Assembly (NCBI RefSeq): GCF_000746205.1
Contig: NZ_JQKV01000002.1
Coordinates: 62,001 to 126,000, forward strand
Reading direction: 5' to 3'
Origin: Halorubrum sp. BV1
Lineage (GTDB): Archaea; Halobacteriota; Halobacteria; Halobacteriales; Haloferacaceae
Length of the DNA stretch: 64,000 nt
Shown here: in pieces, positions 24,070 through 32,477 of the stretch
Numbering within the stretch: the stretch's first letter is position 1
How the letters are laid out: every line of letters begins with the position of its first letter
The notes under the pieces: generated by a model
Databases searched by the model: none
Told to the model about the DNA's origin: nothing
The model's input: only the letters and a program-made list of their open reading frames with translations
Program-made: the position numbers and the translations under genes

Positions 24070-24735
24070 ATGGACGCACGCGCCGGCACAATCGAGCGGT
24101 TCCTCGCCGCGACCGCACCCGCCCACACGTCGATACAGGAGGAGATGGCCGACCTCGCCGACGACTGGGGGTTTCCAACCATCGGGCCGGAAGCGGGGGC
24201 GGTGCTCCGGCTTGTCGCCCGGTTGACCGACGCCGAGCGCGTTTTCGAGTTTGGCTCCGGGTTCGGTTACTCCGCGAGTTGGTTCCTCCGCGGCGGCGCG
24301 GACACCGTGATCTGTACCGAATTCGACGAGGAGGAGGCCAAACGCGGCGTCCAGTTCGCGGCCGAGGGTGGCTACGCCGATAGACTCACGTTCGAGGTGG
24401 GCGACGCGATGGAGACGATAGCGCGCTACGACGGCCCCTTCGATATCGCCCTGATAGACCACCAAAAACACCGGTACGCCGACGCATATCGGGCGGTCCT
24501 CCCGAAGGTTCGGACCGGCGGCGTGATCGTCGCGGACAACATCACGCGCGGCCCCATCGAGTTCGCCGACCTCGTGGCGCACTTCGAGGACGGCGCACCG
24601 CTCCCGGACCCCGAACGCGACGCCGAGACGCGCGGCATCGGCGAGTACGTCGGCACCGTCCGCTCCGATGACGCGGTCGAGACCGCGATTCTCCCGGTCG
24701 GCTCCGGGATCGCGGTGTCGACAAAGGTGCGGTGA
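24070..24735 (+). CDS. O-methyltransferase (class I SAM-dependent)
   Basis: This is a 221-residue catechol-O-methyltransferase-like enzyme. The SAM-binding motif is VFEFGSGFGYSASWFL (near residue 58). The acidic turn CTEFDEEEAKRG binds the ribose, and the metal-binding region contains FDIALIDHQKHRY and VADNITRG. It therefore probably uses a divalent metal and methylates a hydroxyl group. Acceptor unknown. Upstream (23884-24069) is a non-coding spacer. It is followed 64 bp later by a metallophosphoesterase gene on the same strand. Confidence 0.9.
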   Translation: MDARAGTIERFLAATAPAHTSIQEEMADLADDWGFPTIGPEAGAVLRLVARLTDAERVFEFGSGFGYSASWFLRGGADTVICTEFDEEEAKRGVQFAAEGGYADRLTFEVGDAMETIARYDGPFDIALIDHQKHRYADAYRAVLPKVRTGGVIVADNITRGPIEFADLVAHFEDGAPLPDPERDAETRGIGEYVGTVRSDDAVETAILPVGSGIAVSTKVR

Positions 24736-24799
24736 CGACCGGCCGCGCGGCCTCGGCCGACCCGAACTTCTTCGGGCCTCGGCGGCGAACCCCGATCCG

Positions 24800-25471
24800 A
24801 TGAAGGTGGGGCTCATCTCCGACATCCACGCGAACCTGCCCGCGCTCGAAGCCGTCCTCGACGACATGCCCGCCGTCGACCGGATCGTCTGTGGCGGCGA
24901 CGTGATCGGGTACAACCCGTGGCCGGCCGAGTGCGTCGAGCGCGTTCGCGACGTCGCGGCAGCGACGGTTCGCGGCAACCACGATCGGACGGTTGAGACG
25001 CCCGAACGCTATCGGGCGAACCGGATGGCAGAGGCGGGGCTCGAACACGCGAAGGCGTCGCTGTCAGACGGCCAGCTCGCGTGGCTCCGCGGACTTCCGC
25101 GAACCGCGGCGATCGCGGGCGGTCGGTACCTGCTCGTTCACTCACACCCCGCGGCGGAACGCGAGGACGCCTACGTCTACCCCGAGGAGTTCGGGTCGCT
25201 CGACCGCTACATGGACGAGTACGACGGGATCGTGCTCGGCCACACGCACGTACAGGGCGCGCGCTCGGTCGCGGGCGGCGTCGTGGTCAACCCCGGCAGC
25301 GTCGGCCAGCCCCGCGACGGCGACCCCGACGCCGCCTACGCCGTCCTCGACGCCGCGAGCGACGACGTGGATCTCCGACGGGTCGGCTACGACGTCGACC
25401 GGGTTCGCGACGCGGTCGCTGACGCCGGGCTTCCGGAGCGGACTGCAGACCGGCTCTCTCAGGGAAAGTGA
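24800..25471 (+). CDS. Metallophosphoesterase (YfcE-like)
   Basis: This 223-residue calcineurin-like phosphoesterase has all binuclear-metal motifs: SDIHANLPAL (Asp, His), GGDVIGYNPWP (Asp), RGNHD (Asn, His), HSHP (His) and LGHTH (His, His). It ends with the family's VVNPGSVGQPRDGDP. It is probably a phosphodiesterase; the natural substrate is unknown. ATG start after a short gap from the methyltransferase, with which it may be co-transcribed. Confidence 0.93.
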   Translation: MKVGLISDIHANLPALEAVLDDMPAVDRIVCGGDVIGYNPWPAECVERVRDVAAATVRGNHDRTVETPERYRANRMAEAGLEHAKASLSDGQLAWLRGLPRTAAIAGGRYLLVHSHPAAEREDAYVYPEEFGSLDRYMDEYDGIVLGHTHVQGARSVAGGVVVNPGSVGQPRDGDPDAAYAVLDAASDDVDLRRVGYDVDRVRDAVADAGLPERTADRLSQGK

Positions 25472-25505
25472 CCGTTCGGCCGCTCCCGGCAGGCTCGAAG
25501 CGCGG

Positions 25506-25820
25506 TCACCAGACCCCGGTGAGCATCAGGAGGTTCCGCGCGGCCGCGAGAAGCGAGAGCAGGCCGACGCCGCCGCACATCAGCGTGGCGACGAACCGCC
25601 GGGAGCCGCCCGCGAGGGCGACCGGCACGCCGATGAGCACCATGCCGACGGCCTTGGTGATCACCATGCCGCGGAGCGGACCGAACAGGGTGATGAGCGC
25701 GCCGCCCACCGGCGACCCCTCGACGTACTCGCCGGTGGTGATGGCGAGGTGCGTGGACCCCACGTCGGCGACGGTGCCGACGACGAGGAGAACCGCGGCG
25801 AGGGCGAGACGAGAAGCCAC
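25506..25820 (-). CDS. DUF5658-like small membrane protein
   Basis: This haloarchaeal membrane protein of 104 residues has three to four helices. The first helix runs into VADVGSTHLAITTGEYVEGSP, which resembles the GxxDxxST...G..E.NP motif of DUF5658 proteins. Two further helices follow (GMVITKAVGMVLIGVPVALA and LMCGGVGLLSLLAAARN). I chose the GTG start (VASRLALAAVL) because the longer upstream frame is low-complexity and overlaps another promoter. Function unknown. Confidence 0.7.
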   Translation of the reverse strand: MASRLALAAVLLVVGTVADVGSTHLAITTGEYVEGSPVGGALITLFGPLRGMVITKAVGMVLIGVPVALAGGSRRFVATLMCGGVGLLSLLAAARNLLMLTGVW

Positions 25821-25990
25821 TGGCGGTGTGAACGCGGCGCGCGCAAATAAGTCTCCGGGGCACAGAGCGGTCGGCGACGGCGGTAGAGGGGTACTTCCCG
25901 ACCCGACCGCCGCCGGACGTGACCGCGGGCTGGTCGCGGCGCGCGCACAGCACGACGCCATTTAAACCGGAGGACGCCCAATTAGCGGTA

Positions 25991-27070
25991 ATGAGTTCGT
26001 CCGACGACGACTACGATATCGCGGTGGTCGGCGGCGGCCCCGCCGGGCTGACGACCGCGCTGTACGGCGCTCGATTAGGTCACGACACGGTGCTCGTCGA
26101 CCGGGGCGGCGGCCGAGCGGCGATGATGGCGGACACCCACAACGTTATCGGCGTCACCGAGGAGACCTCCGGCAACGAGTTCCTCGCGACCGGTCGCGAG
26201 CAGGTGCAGTCATACGGCGGCACGTTCGAGCGCGGGTTCGTCACCGACGTCGAACACACCGACGACGGTCGGTTCCGGCTCTCGCTCGGCGACGACGAGC
26301 TTCGCGCCGACCGCGTCGTGCTCGCGACCGGGTTCTCCGATGAGCGTCCCGACCCGCCGCTCCCGCGGACCGGCAGGGGACTGCACTACTGCCTCCACTG
26401 TGACGCCTACATGTTCGTCGACGAGCCGGTGTACGTGATGGGACACGGCGAGGCGGCCGCCCACGTCGCGATGATCATGCTCAACGTCACCGACGAGGTG
26501 GACCTTCTGACCCGCGGCGCGGAGCCGACGTGGAGCGACGAGACCGCGGCCCAACTGGAGGCGCACCCGGTCGACGTCGTTCACGAGGACATCGCCGGCG
26601 TGGTAAACGATCCCGACTCCGGCTGGCTCGACGCCTTGGAGTTCGAGGACGGGACGACCCGCGAGTACCGTGGCGGCTTCCCGATGTACGGCTCCGATTA
26701 CAACACCGGGCTCGCGAAGGGGCTCGGCTGCGATCTCACCGACGACGGCGCGGTCGACGTCGACGACCACGGCCGTACGAGCGTCGAGGGCGTGTACGCC
26801 GTCGGCGACGTGACGCCCGGGCACAATCAGGTGCCCGTCGCGATGGGACAGGGCGCGAAGGCCGGACTCGCGATCCACAAGGAACTTCGCGAGTTCCCCC
26901 GCTCGAAGGAGTCGATCGCCCGCGACGGTCCCGTCGCGGACGACGAGGTGCCCGCCATCTCAGCCGAACTCATGGCGACCGCCGTCGCTCACGAGGGCCA
27001 CGCGGGCGGGCCGCGCGAGGGAGGGGATCAGGAGGCGGCCGCCGAGACGCCGCGGGCCGACGACGACTGA
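25991..27070 (+). CDS. FAD-dependent pyridine nucleotide-disulfide oxidoreductase (thioredoxin reductase-like)
   Basis: A 359-residue flavoprotein of the thioredoxin reductase class. FAD-binding motif VVGGGPAGLTTALYGARLG lies at the N-terminus. The redox-active CxxC is in YCLHCDAYMF (near residue 132). An NAD(P)-binding segment VYVMGHGEAAAHVA has lost the canonical GxGxxG glycine pattern. The second FAD block is GVYAVGDVTPGHNQVPVAMG. A C-terminal extension (about 300-359) is acidic and unusual. It may reduce a thioredoxin-like partner or act as a ferredoxin/flavin-linked reductase; the partner is unknown. Confidence 0.9.
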   Translation: MSSSDDDYDIAVVGGGPAGLTTALYGARLGHDTVLVDRGGGRAAMMADTHNVIGVTEETSGNEFLATGREQVQSYGGTFERGFVTDVEHTDDGRFRLSLGDDELRADRVVLATGFSDERPDPPLPRTGRGLHYCLHCDAYMFVDEPVYVMGHGEAAAHVAMIMLNVTDEVDLLTRGAEPTWSDETAAQLEAHPVDVVHEDIAGVVNDPDSGWLDALEFEDGTTREYRGGFPMYGSDYNTGLAKGLGCDLTDDGAVDVDDHGRTSVEGVYAVGDVTPGHNQVPVAMGQGAKAGLAIHKELREFPRSKESIARDGPVADDEVPAISAELMATAVAHEGHAGGPREGGDQEAAAETPRADDD

Positions 27071-27159
27071 GGCGGATCGGCGTTTCGACGACTGAGTCCT
27101 CGCAGACGCCCGCTCTGTGTGTCGCAACGCTTTTGCGGTCACTCACTGGACTGGGGTGT

Positions 27160-27417
27160 ATGAGCGACGTGAGATCTGAGCTTCGCGAACAGTTCTTGGA
27201 CGCCTTCGACGGCGCGGACTACCCGGTCGAGTCCCAGATGGACCTCGTCCCGGTGCTCCCCGACGGTCCGACGACGACGTTCGAGGCCGGAGACGTGCGC
27301 GTCACCGCGATGGAGTTAGCCTCGAAACTCGGCGGCGAACAGGAGTTCCCGTACGAGTCGGCGGAGGCGCTCGTCGACGACATCCTCGACGGGCTCGAAG
27401 CGAAGGGTCTGATCTGA
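27160..27417 (+). CDS. MTH865-like family protein
   Basis: An 85-residue acidic, mostly helical protein of the MTH865 family known from methanogens and haloarchaea. Typical parts are an N-terminal helix (ELREQFLDAFDGADYPV), a short beta segment (TTFEAGDVRVTAMEL) and a C-terminal helix (EALVDDILDGLEAKGLI). No cysteines or catalytic motif are seen. It starts 89 bp after the thioredoxin-reductase-like gene on the same strand. Function not established. Confidence 0.85.
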   Translation: MSDVRSELREQFLDAFDGADYPVESQMDLVPVLPDGPTTTFEAGDVRVTAMELASKLGGEQEFPYESAEALVDDILDGLEAKGLI

Positions 27418-27531
27418 GGGCGGCCGCTCACCGCCGACGCTGCGCGCCGTTCTCTTCCAGACCCGCGTCTATCGGCCGCCCGGACCCGGATCGAGCGAGA
27501 GGTTGATACGCGACGAACCGCAACGAGTATC

Positions 27532-28251
27532 GTGGCCGTCGAATCCGTCACCGCGCTGCCGACGTGGGTCCTCCTCGGGGTCGCGGCCGGCATCGTCGCC
27601 TCCGGCGTCGTCGCGCTCGTCTTCTACCTCGGCGACAGGCTCATCGCTCCCGGTGGGACGGCGAGCGACGGCCGACAGCACGCGGGCGACGAGCGCCGCC
27701 GCCGCGAGATCCGAGACTACCTGACCGCGACGGACATCCGGTTCACCGAGGATCACGCGCTCGGCGAGGTCGGCGTTCCGTTTTATCTACCCGAGCGCGA
27801 CGTCGCCATCACGTTCGACGCGCACGACTACTTCAGACTGGAGGGAGAAGGCGTGTACACGGTGCTCTGTGAACACGAGATGCCCGGCCGCGGGCTCGGC
27901 CGCCGGTTGCCCTTCGACGTGACCGAGCCCGACTGGGGAGAACGGAAGGGTGCCGCCGGGTCGGCTCCCGATCCGGTCGCCGCCGCGTTCGACGAGCTTG
28001 ACGTCCCCCGCGACGCCGACGGCGACGAGGTGAAACGCGCGTACCGCGAGCGCGTCAAGGAGACGCACCCCGACCAGGGCGGCGACGAGGAGTCGTTCCG
28101 ACGCGTCCGAGAGGCGTACGCGACGGCTCGAAACCACGTCGACGAACGCGGCGGCCGGAGCGGCACATCCCGTGAGGCCGACGCGCCGAGCCGACGGAGG
28201 CGAGGCCGTCGCTCCCGTCGCGCCGAGCCGCCGACCGGATTCGGGCGGTGA
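27532..28251 (+). CDS. Membrane-anchored J-domain (DnaJ-like) protein
   Basis: This is a 239-residue protein with one N-terminal membrane helix (about 10-35), a middle beta-rich domain with PFYLPERDVAITFDAHDYF, and a C-terminal J domain (about 150-200) carrying the HPD tripeptide in ETHPDQGGDEE. The J domain should stimulate Hsp70/DnaK ATPase at the membrane; this is inferred from the motif. The tail is rich in Arg. The start is GTG (VAVESVTALP). It is followed by a small zinc-finger gene on the same strand. Confidence 0.88.
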   Translation: MAVESVTALPTWVLLGVAAGIVASGVVALVFYLGDRLIAPGGTASDGRQHAGDERRRREIRDYLTATDIRFTEDHALGEVGVPFYLPERDVAITFDAHDYFRLEGEGVYTVLCEHEMPGRGLGRRLPFDVTEPDWGERKGAAGSAPDPVAAAFDELDVPRDADGDEVKRAYRERVKETHPDQGGDEESFRRVREAYATARNHVDERGGRSGTSREADAPSRRRRGRRSRRAEPPTGFGR

Positions 28252-28323
28252 CGGCGGTTCGCGTCGAAGCCGGTCGACCAGCCCGCGGTGAACGCTTTTG
28301 TCGTTCGGAACGTATTCCGATCC

Positions 28324-28527
28324 GTGAACACTGACACCGCCTGTCTCGGCTGTGGCGAACCGTTCGACTGGGGAGACGGCGACTGTCCGGCGTGCGGCTG
28401 GAGTCGCGACGAGTGGGCCGACCGCGGTCGACACGGCCTGCAAAAAGACGGCCACGGCGAACCCGACGAAGACGGGCGTTCCGGCGGAGCCGGCGGCGGA
28501 CTCGGCGGGCTCGGACCGATACGGTGA
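28324..28527 (+). CDS. Small double-CxxC zinc-ribbon protein
   Basis: A 67-residue protein has two CxxC knuckles (CLGCGE and CPACGW), followed by a Gly/Asp-rich tail. I use the GTG start (VNTDTACLGCG); a further start 36 nt upstream is possible. Haloarchaea encode many such one-domain zinc-ribbon proteins, often regulatory. It lies 72 bp after the J-domain gene. Function unknown. Confidence 0.7.
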   Translation: MNTDTACLGCGEPFDWGDGDCPACGWSRDEWADRGRHGLQKDGHGEPDEDGRSGGAGGGLGGLGPIR

Positions 28528-28548
28528 CGAGGCCGAGCCGGGGCGCGC

Positions 28549-29355
28549 TTATCCGCTCTCGTCGTCCGACCCGTGGCGAGCCCTGTGGAGCGCGTCGCAC
28601 ACCGCGCCCTGTCCGCTCATGTTGACGTCGGCGAGGCGGGCGCGCTTCTGGACCCGGTCGAGCCTGTCGGGCGCGATCCGATCGCCCTCGGGCGTCAGAA
28701 ACAGCGTGTCACCGGCGTCGGTGACGTGGCCGCTTTCGGCCGCCCGGTTCACGTACGTCTCGATCGGGTCGCGGTCGACGACGACGGAGAACCCGTCGAG
28801 TTCGACGTGCGCGGCCTCGCCGTCGAGCGTCACGTCGTCGCGGTCGAGCGCGACGATCTGCGCCGGGTCGACGCCGGCGTCGAGCAGCGTCGCGATCGCC
28901 TCGCGCTGTCGCGAGACCCGGGCCTTGTCGGCGATGGCGGCCCTGACTTCGGCGACGCCGCCGTCGGCGTCCGGGAACGTCTCGCCGAAGGTGTCGCGGG
29001 CGTTGACGCCGGTGGTGATCTCCTCGTCGTGCATGTGGTCGCACAGTTCGATCCGCGCGGTCTCGACCCACGCGAGCGACTCGACCTCGTCGCGGGCGTC
29101 GACGGCCATCATCCACGCGAACGCCGGCGAACACCACGCGGTCGGCAGGGTGAACTGCACGAGCACGCGTCCGCCGTCGGCCTCGATCGTGTCGACGTAG
29201 TCGAGTTCGACGATCGACCGGGCCAGTTCCGGGTCCTCGACGCGGTCGAGTCTGTCGCGAATCGCCGCAGTCCGCGGGCCGTCCGTCAGCTCCGCGGCGT
29301 CGGCGGTGTCGGCGGCTCCGGCATCCCCGCCGGTATTTGTGCGGCTTCCAGACAT
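28549..29355 (-). CDS. DUF59 (MIP18-like) metal-sulfur cluster assembly family protein
   Basis: This 268-residue protein has an N-terminal DUF59 domain. Features are VEDPELARSIVELDYVD and the block LPTAWCSPAFAWMMAVDARD, with one conserved Cys. A helical C-terminal part with a second Cys region (MSGQGAVCDALHRARH) follows. The N-terminal block matches the DUF59 protein found beside amidohydrolase and alcohol dehydrogenase genes in bacterial propane-type soluble diiron monooxygenase operons, where it probably helps build the metal site. It is coupled to the amidohydrolase gene through a TGATG overlap. There is no monooxygenase gene nearby. Confidence 0.85.
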   Translation of the reverse strand: MSGSRTNTGGDAGAADTADAAELTDGPRTAAIRDRLDRVEDPELARSIVELDYVDTIEADGGRVLVQFTLPTAWCSPAFAWMMAVDARDEVESLAWVETARIELCDHMHDEEITTGVNARDTFGETFPDADGGVAEVRAAIADKARVSRQREAIATLLDAGVDPAQIVALDRDDVTLDGEAAHVELDGFSVVVDRDPIETYVNRAAESGHVTDAGDTLFLTPEGDRIAPDRLDRVQKRARLADVNMSGQGAVCDALHRARHGSDDESG

Positions 29356-30416
29356 CAGTCCGCCGCGGCCCCCGCGTCGCCGCCGTAGTGGTCGGCCAGA
29401 TCGAACCGCTCGGTGACGGCGTCGTCGCGGAACTGGCGTTTCTTCTCCTCGATGTCGATGTCGTACAGCCGGGCGGCGTTCTCGCCCATGACCTTCTTCA
29501 TCGTGTCGACGTCGAGTTCGACGCCGTACTCGTCGCGCTGCTCGTCTGTGAGTTCGGCGTTCATCACCTGATCGACGAGCCAGTCGGGGTTCCACAGCGC
29601 GTAGTCGGAGCCGAACAGGATCCGGTCTTCGCCGAGCCAGTAGAGCAGCTCGCCCATGATTTCGCCGAACTTCCGTTTCCGGTTCGTCGACATCGCCGAC
29701 GCGACCGCGAGCCCGCCGTAGACGTTCGGCTCCTGGGCCGCGATCCAACAGAAGTCGTCGAGCCGCGGGAGTCCCACGTGGTTGACGATGAAGTTGAGTT
29801 CGGGGAACGACGAGGCCGCGTCGTCGATGTCTTTCACGTCGAAGGCGTCGCGGTTGAGCGGCCGGATCGTCGGTCCCTTGTGGGCGTTGATGTTCTCGAT
29901 CCCGAGGTCGGCGCACTTCTCTAGGAACTCGAAGGCGTCGTCGCTGTCAAGCCGCCACCCCTTCGAATCGCCGCGCCACGCGGCCGTGTACAGCTTTACG
30001 CCGGGGATGTCGTACTCCTCTTTGAGGTGTTCGAGGTAGCGCAGGCCCTCCTCGCCGTCACGGGGATCGAAGCTCCCGTTCAAGACGAATCGCTCCGGGT
30101 ACTCCTCCGCGAGTTCGGCGTTCTGTTCCGTCGTGTTGAACCCCTCGTCGTAGAACTCCGTGAGGTACGTGGGCTGGAAAATCGCCATGTCGGCCGCCGC
30201 GTTCCCGAACAGGTCGGTCGCCATCCGGTCTGCGCCGTAGTGACGGTACTCCTCCATGTCCCACTGCTTCTCCTCCGGCGTGAATCCCGTGTGATAATCG
30301 TAGAAACACTGGATGAACTGCTCGCCCCCCTCGTGCGTGATGTTCTCCGTGCGAGCGTCCCACAGGTGGACGTGCCCGTCGATGACGAAGATCTCCTCAC
30401 CGGCCATCTCGTACAT
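29355..30416 (-). CDS. Amidohydrolase family 2 protein of the propane-monooxygenase accessory type
   Basis: The 353-residue TIM-barrel metal hydrolase starts MYEMAGEEIFVIDGHVHLWD; HVHLWD is the metal-binding HxH. Other features are GVKLYTAAWRGDSKGW (candidate metal Lys region), NAHKGPTIRPLNRDAFD, VNHVGLPRLDDFCW and the catalytic Asp in FGSDYALWNPDWLV. This pattern closely follows the amidohydrolase of bacterial propane/2-monooxygenase (prm/mim) operons. I chose the start because the longer frame upstream runs antisense through the ADH gene. It is divergent from the alcohol dehydrogenase and overlaps the DUF59 gene. Confidence 0.9.
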   Translation of the reverse strand: MYEMAGEEIFVIDGHVHLWDARTENITHEGGEQFIQCFYDYHTGFTPEEKQWDMEEYRHYGADRMATDLFGNAAADMAIFQPTYLTEFYDEGFNTTEQNAELAEEYPERFVLNGSFDPRDGEEGLRYLEHLKEEYDIPGVKLYTAAWRGDSKGWRLDSDDAFEFLEKCADLGIENINAHKGPTIRPLNRDAFDVKDIDDAASSFPELNFIVNHVGLPRLDDFCWIAAQEPNVYGGLAVASAMSTNRKRKFGEIMGELLYWLGEDRILFGSDYALWNPDWLVDQVMNAELTDEQRDEYGVELDVDTMKKVMGENAARLYDIDIEEKKRQFRDDAVTERFDLADHYGGDAGAAAD

Positions 30417-30424
30417 GCGCTTCG

Positions 30425-30445
30425 ATGTGTGGTCCGACCACACAT
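30425..30445. promoter_or_regulatory. 21-bp perfect palindrome, probable operator
   Basis: Two perfect 10-bp arms (atgtgtggtc and gaccacacat) flank a single central base, 9 nt upstream of the amidohydrolase ATG. It covers the expected transcription start for that gene. An AT-rich TATA-like stretch follows at 30446-30453 (minus strand TTATTGTT), and a TATA-like actataa at 30477-30483 serves the divergent alcohol dehydrogenase. A dimeric repressor or activator is inferred; none is encoded next to it. Confidence 0.72.
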
Positions 30446-30521
30446 AACAATAAGGATCGTTCAGTATAATTACAAGACTATAACGAACGTTTATGCAGGA
30501 GGAAACGAGACAGTGTCTCAC

Positions 30522-31562
30522 ATGCAAGCTGCCCGACTCCACGAGTACACGGACGACATGACGGAGGGACTGCAGATCGACGAGGTCGACCGGCCGCACG
30601 CGACCGGAGCCAGCGACGTGATAGTCGAGGTCGAGGGCGCGGGCTGGTGTCAGACCGACAATCACATCATTGAGGGGATGTGGGAGGAGTACGTTCCACA
30701 GGACCTCCCGATGACCTTGGGCCACGAGAACGCGGGGACCGTGGTCGAGACGGGCGAAGACGTCGAGATCGTCTCCGAAGGCGACGCAGTGATCTGTCAC
30801 CCCGTACAGACCTGCGGCACCTGTCGGCCCTGCCGACTCGGCGAGACGATGTACTGCGAGAACGACGCGTTCAACGGGCTGACGACGGACGGCGGCTTCG
30901 CCGACTACCTTCACACCAGCGAGCGCTCCGTGATCCCGCTCCCGGGCGGCGTCGATCCGGTGGATATCGCGCCGCACGCCGACGCCGGCATCACGGCGTA
31001 CCACGCGGCGAAGAAGGCGGTCGGCGAGTTGAATCCCGGCGACCACGCGGTCGTCATCGGCATCGGGGGACTCGGCCACATCGGGCTCCAGTGTCTCGAC
31101 GCGATGAGCGCGGCGCGGATCACCGCGGTCGACGTGAAAGACGCCGCGCTCGATCTCGCCGACCGATACGGTGCCGACCATCTCGTCAACCCGACCGAGG
31201 CCGACGTGCCTGCCGAAGTCGAGTCCATCACCGACGGGACGGGTGCCGCGCAGGTGCTGGACTTCGTCGGCGCGGACCAGACGACAGCCTACGCGCCCGA
31301 CGTCACCGCCGCCGGCGGCGACCACCATATCATCGGCTACGGCGGCCACATCCACGAGCCGTCACAGGCGCTCGTGAACGGCGAGTTCTCGTTCGTCGGC
31401 AACATCGTCGGACGGTACGCCGAACTGCAGGAACTCGTCGCGCTCGTCGAGCAGGGCGACGTGGATCTGCACACCAGCCGGTACGACCTCGGCGACGTGA
31501 ACACCGTCGCAGAAAAGCTCGAACACGGCGAGATCGACGGCCGCGCCGTGATCACGCCGTAG
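30522..31562 (+). CDS. Zinc-dependent alcohol dehydrogenase (NAD(P)-dependent, MDR family)
   Basis: The 346-residue medium-chain dehydrogenase oxidises alcohols. Catalytic zinc ligands are Cys in GWCQTDNH, His in LGHENAGTVVE, and Cys from the later region. The structural zinc loop has four Cys in CGTCRPCRLGETMYC. The Rossmann motif is VVIGIGGLGHIGLQCLDA, and an acidic residue in TAVDVKD suggests NAD preference. The start ATG (MQAARLHEYTD) is family-typical. It is divergent from the amidohydrolase across a 105-bp promoter region with the palindrome. A secondary alcohol or aldehyde role is inferred from the neighbours. Confidence 0.93.
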   Translation: MQAARLHEYTDDMTEGLQIDEVDRPHATGASDVIVEVEGAGWCQTDNHIIEGMWEEYVPQDLPMTLGHENAGTVVETGEDVEIVSEGDAVICHPVQTCGTCRPCRLGETMYCENDAFNGLTTDGGFADYLHTSERSVIPLPGGVDPVDIAPHADAGITAYHAAKKAVGELNPGDHAVVIGIGGLGHIGLQCLDAMSAARITAVDVKDAALDLADRYGADHLVNPTEADVPAEVESITDGTGAAQVLDFVGADQTTAYAPDVTAAGGDHHIIGYGGHIHEPSQALVNGEFSFVGNIVGRYAELQELVALVEQGDVDLHTSRYDLGDVNTVAEKLEHGEIDGRAVITP

Positions 31563-31684
31563 GCGACGTCGCCGCGAGCAGCGCGCCGACCGCCGCACCC
31601 ACGAGCGTCGGTGCCATGCACGTCCTTGACGGTCACACGGCGATACGCACACCGGGGGTCGGCGTGACGGCGTCGAGGCGAGTC

Positions 31685-32473
31685 CTACTCCCGGATCAAC
31701 ACGATCCCGTCGCGGAACACGGAGTGGTTCGGGAGCACATGCTCCTCGCCGTCGGCCTCGATGCGCGTGACGAACAGGTCGACCTCTTGTACGATTCCCC
31801 GTTCGCCCGCGACGCGGACCTCGTCGCCGATCCCGTACGGCTGTCGCAACAGGAGGAAGACGCCCGCGGCGGCCGAGGCGACGAGATCCTTCGTCGCCAG
31901 CGCGGCGAACAACACGATCGCCAGCGCGAACGCCGCGAGCAGCACGACGAGCGCGAGCGTCTGGACGCCGACCTGTCCGAGGGCGACGAGCGCGGCGACG
32001 TACACCACGCTGTACTTGACGAGCGGCGGGAACACGCCGAGTTCGGGCAGTTTGATCCCACGAAGCCGCTCGGTGACGAGCAGTTCCGCCTTGTCGCCGA
32101 CGACGACGCCCACGATGAGGACGATGACGGCGACGAACACGCGGGGAAGGAAGGCCGCGACGCCGGACCAGAACTGTTCGAGGTAGTTCACGTCGGCGAC
32201 CGTGAGCGCGACGATGACCGCGACGGCGAGGATGAAGTAACTCGACAACTGCGCGAGGATGTGGACCGTGGAGGTGTCGAACTCGCGGGCGGTCCGCTCG
32301 AAGGCGGTCCCCTCGATGACTTCGGGGATCCCGGCTCTCGTCAACAGCCGGCGGTTGATCACGCCGACGACGTACGCCGCGACGAGCCCGAACGCGAGCA
32401 CGAACAGGGCGAGCCAGAGCCGGTCGGGGACGGCCGCGACCGCCCCGGCGAGCGCGCTCGTGACCGTGGACAT
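31685..32473 (-). CDS. Mechanosensitive ion channel (MscS) family protein
   Basis: An osmotic-safety channel of 262 residues. There are about five membrane helices, with the pore-type helix LAIVLFAALATKDLVASAAAG (near 175-200), followed by the beta domain LRQPYGIGDEVRVAGERGIVQEVDL and VLPNHSVFRDGIVLIRE. The C-terminal cage domain is short. It starts 4 nt after the dacZ stop, so the pair is almost certainly one transcript; c-di-AMP signalling and osmotic control are linked in other organisms (established knowledge) and likely here (inference). Confidence 0.92.
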   Translation of the reverse strand: MSTVTSALAGAVAAVPDRLWLALFVLAFGLVAAYVVGVINRRLLTRAGIPEVIEGTAFERTAREFDTSTVHILAQLSSYFILAVAVIVALTVADVNYLEQFWSGVAAFLPRVFVAVIVLIVGVVVGDKAELLVTERLRGIKLPELGVFPPLVKYSVVYVAALVALGQVGVQTLALVVLLAAFALAIVLFAALATKDLVASAAAGVFLLLRQPYGIGDEVRVAGERGIVQEVDLFVTRIEADGEEHVLPNHSVFRDGIVLIRE

Positions 32474-32477
32474 CGTT

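Noticed and set aside
28549..29916. Longer 455-residue frame for the DUF59 protein
   Set aside because: The extra N-terminus is antisense/out-of-frame to the amidohydrolase; the ATG at the TGATG overlap gives the family start.
30417..31355. N-terminal extension of the amidohydrolase into the ADH gene
   Set aside because: The extension is antisense to the alcohol dehydrogenase and crosses its promoter; family similarity begins at MYEMAGEE.
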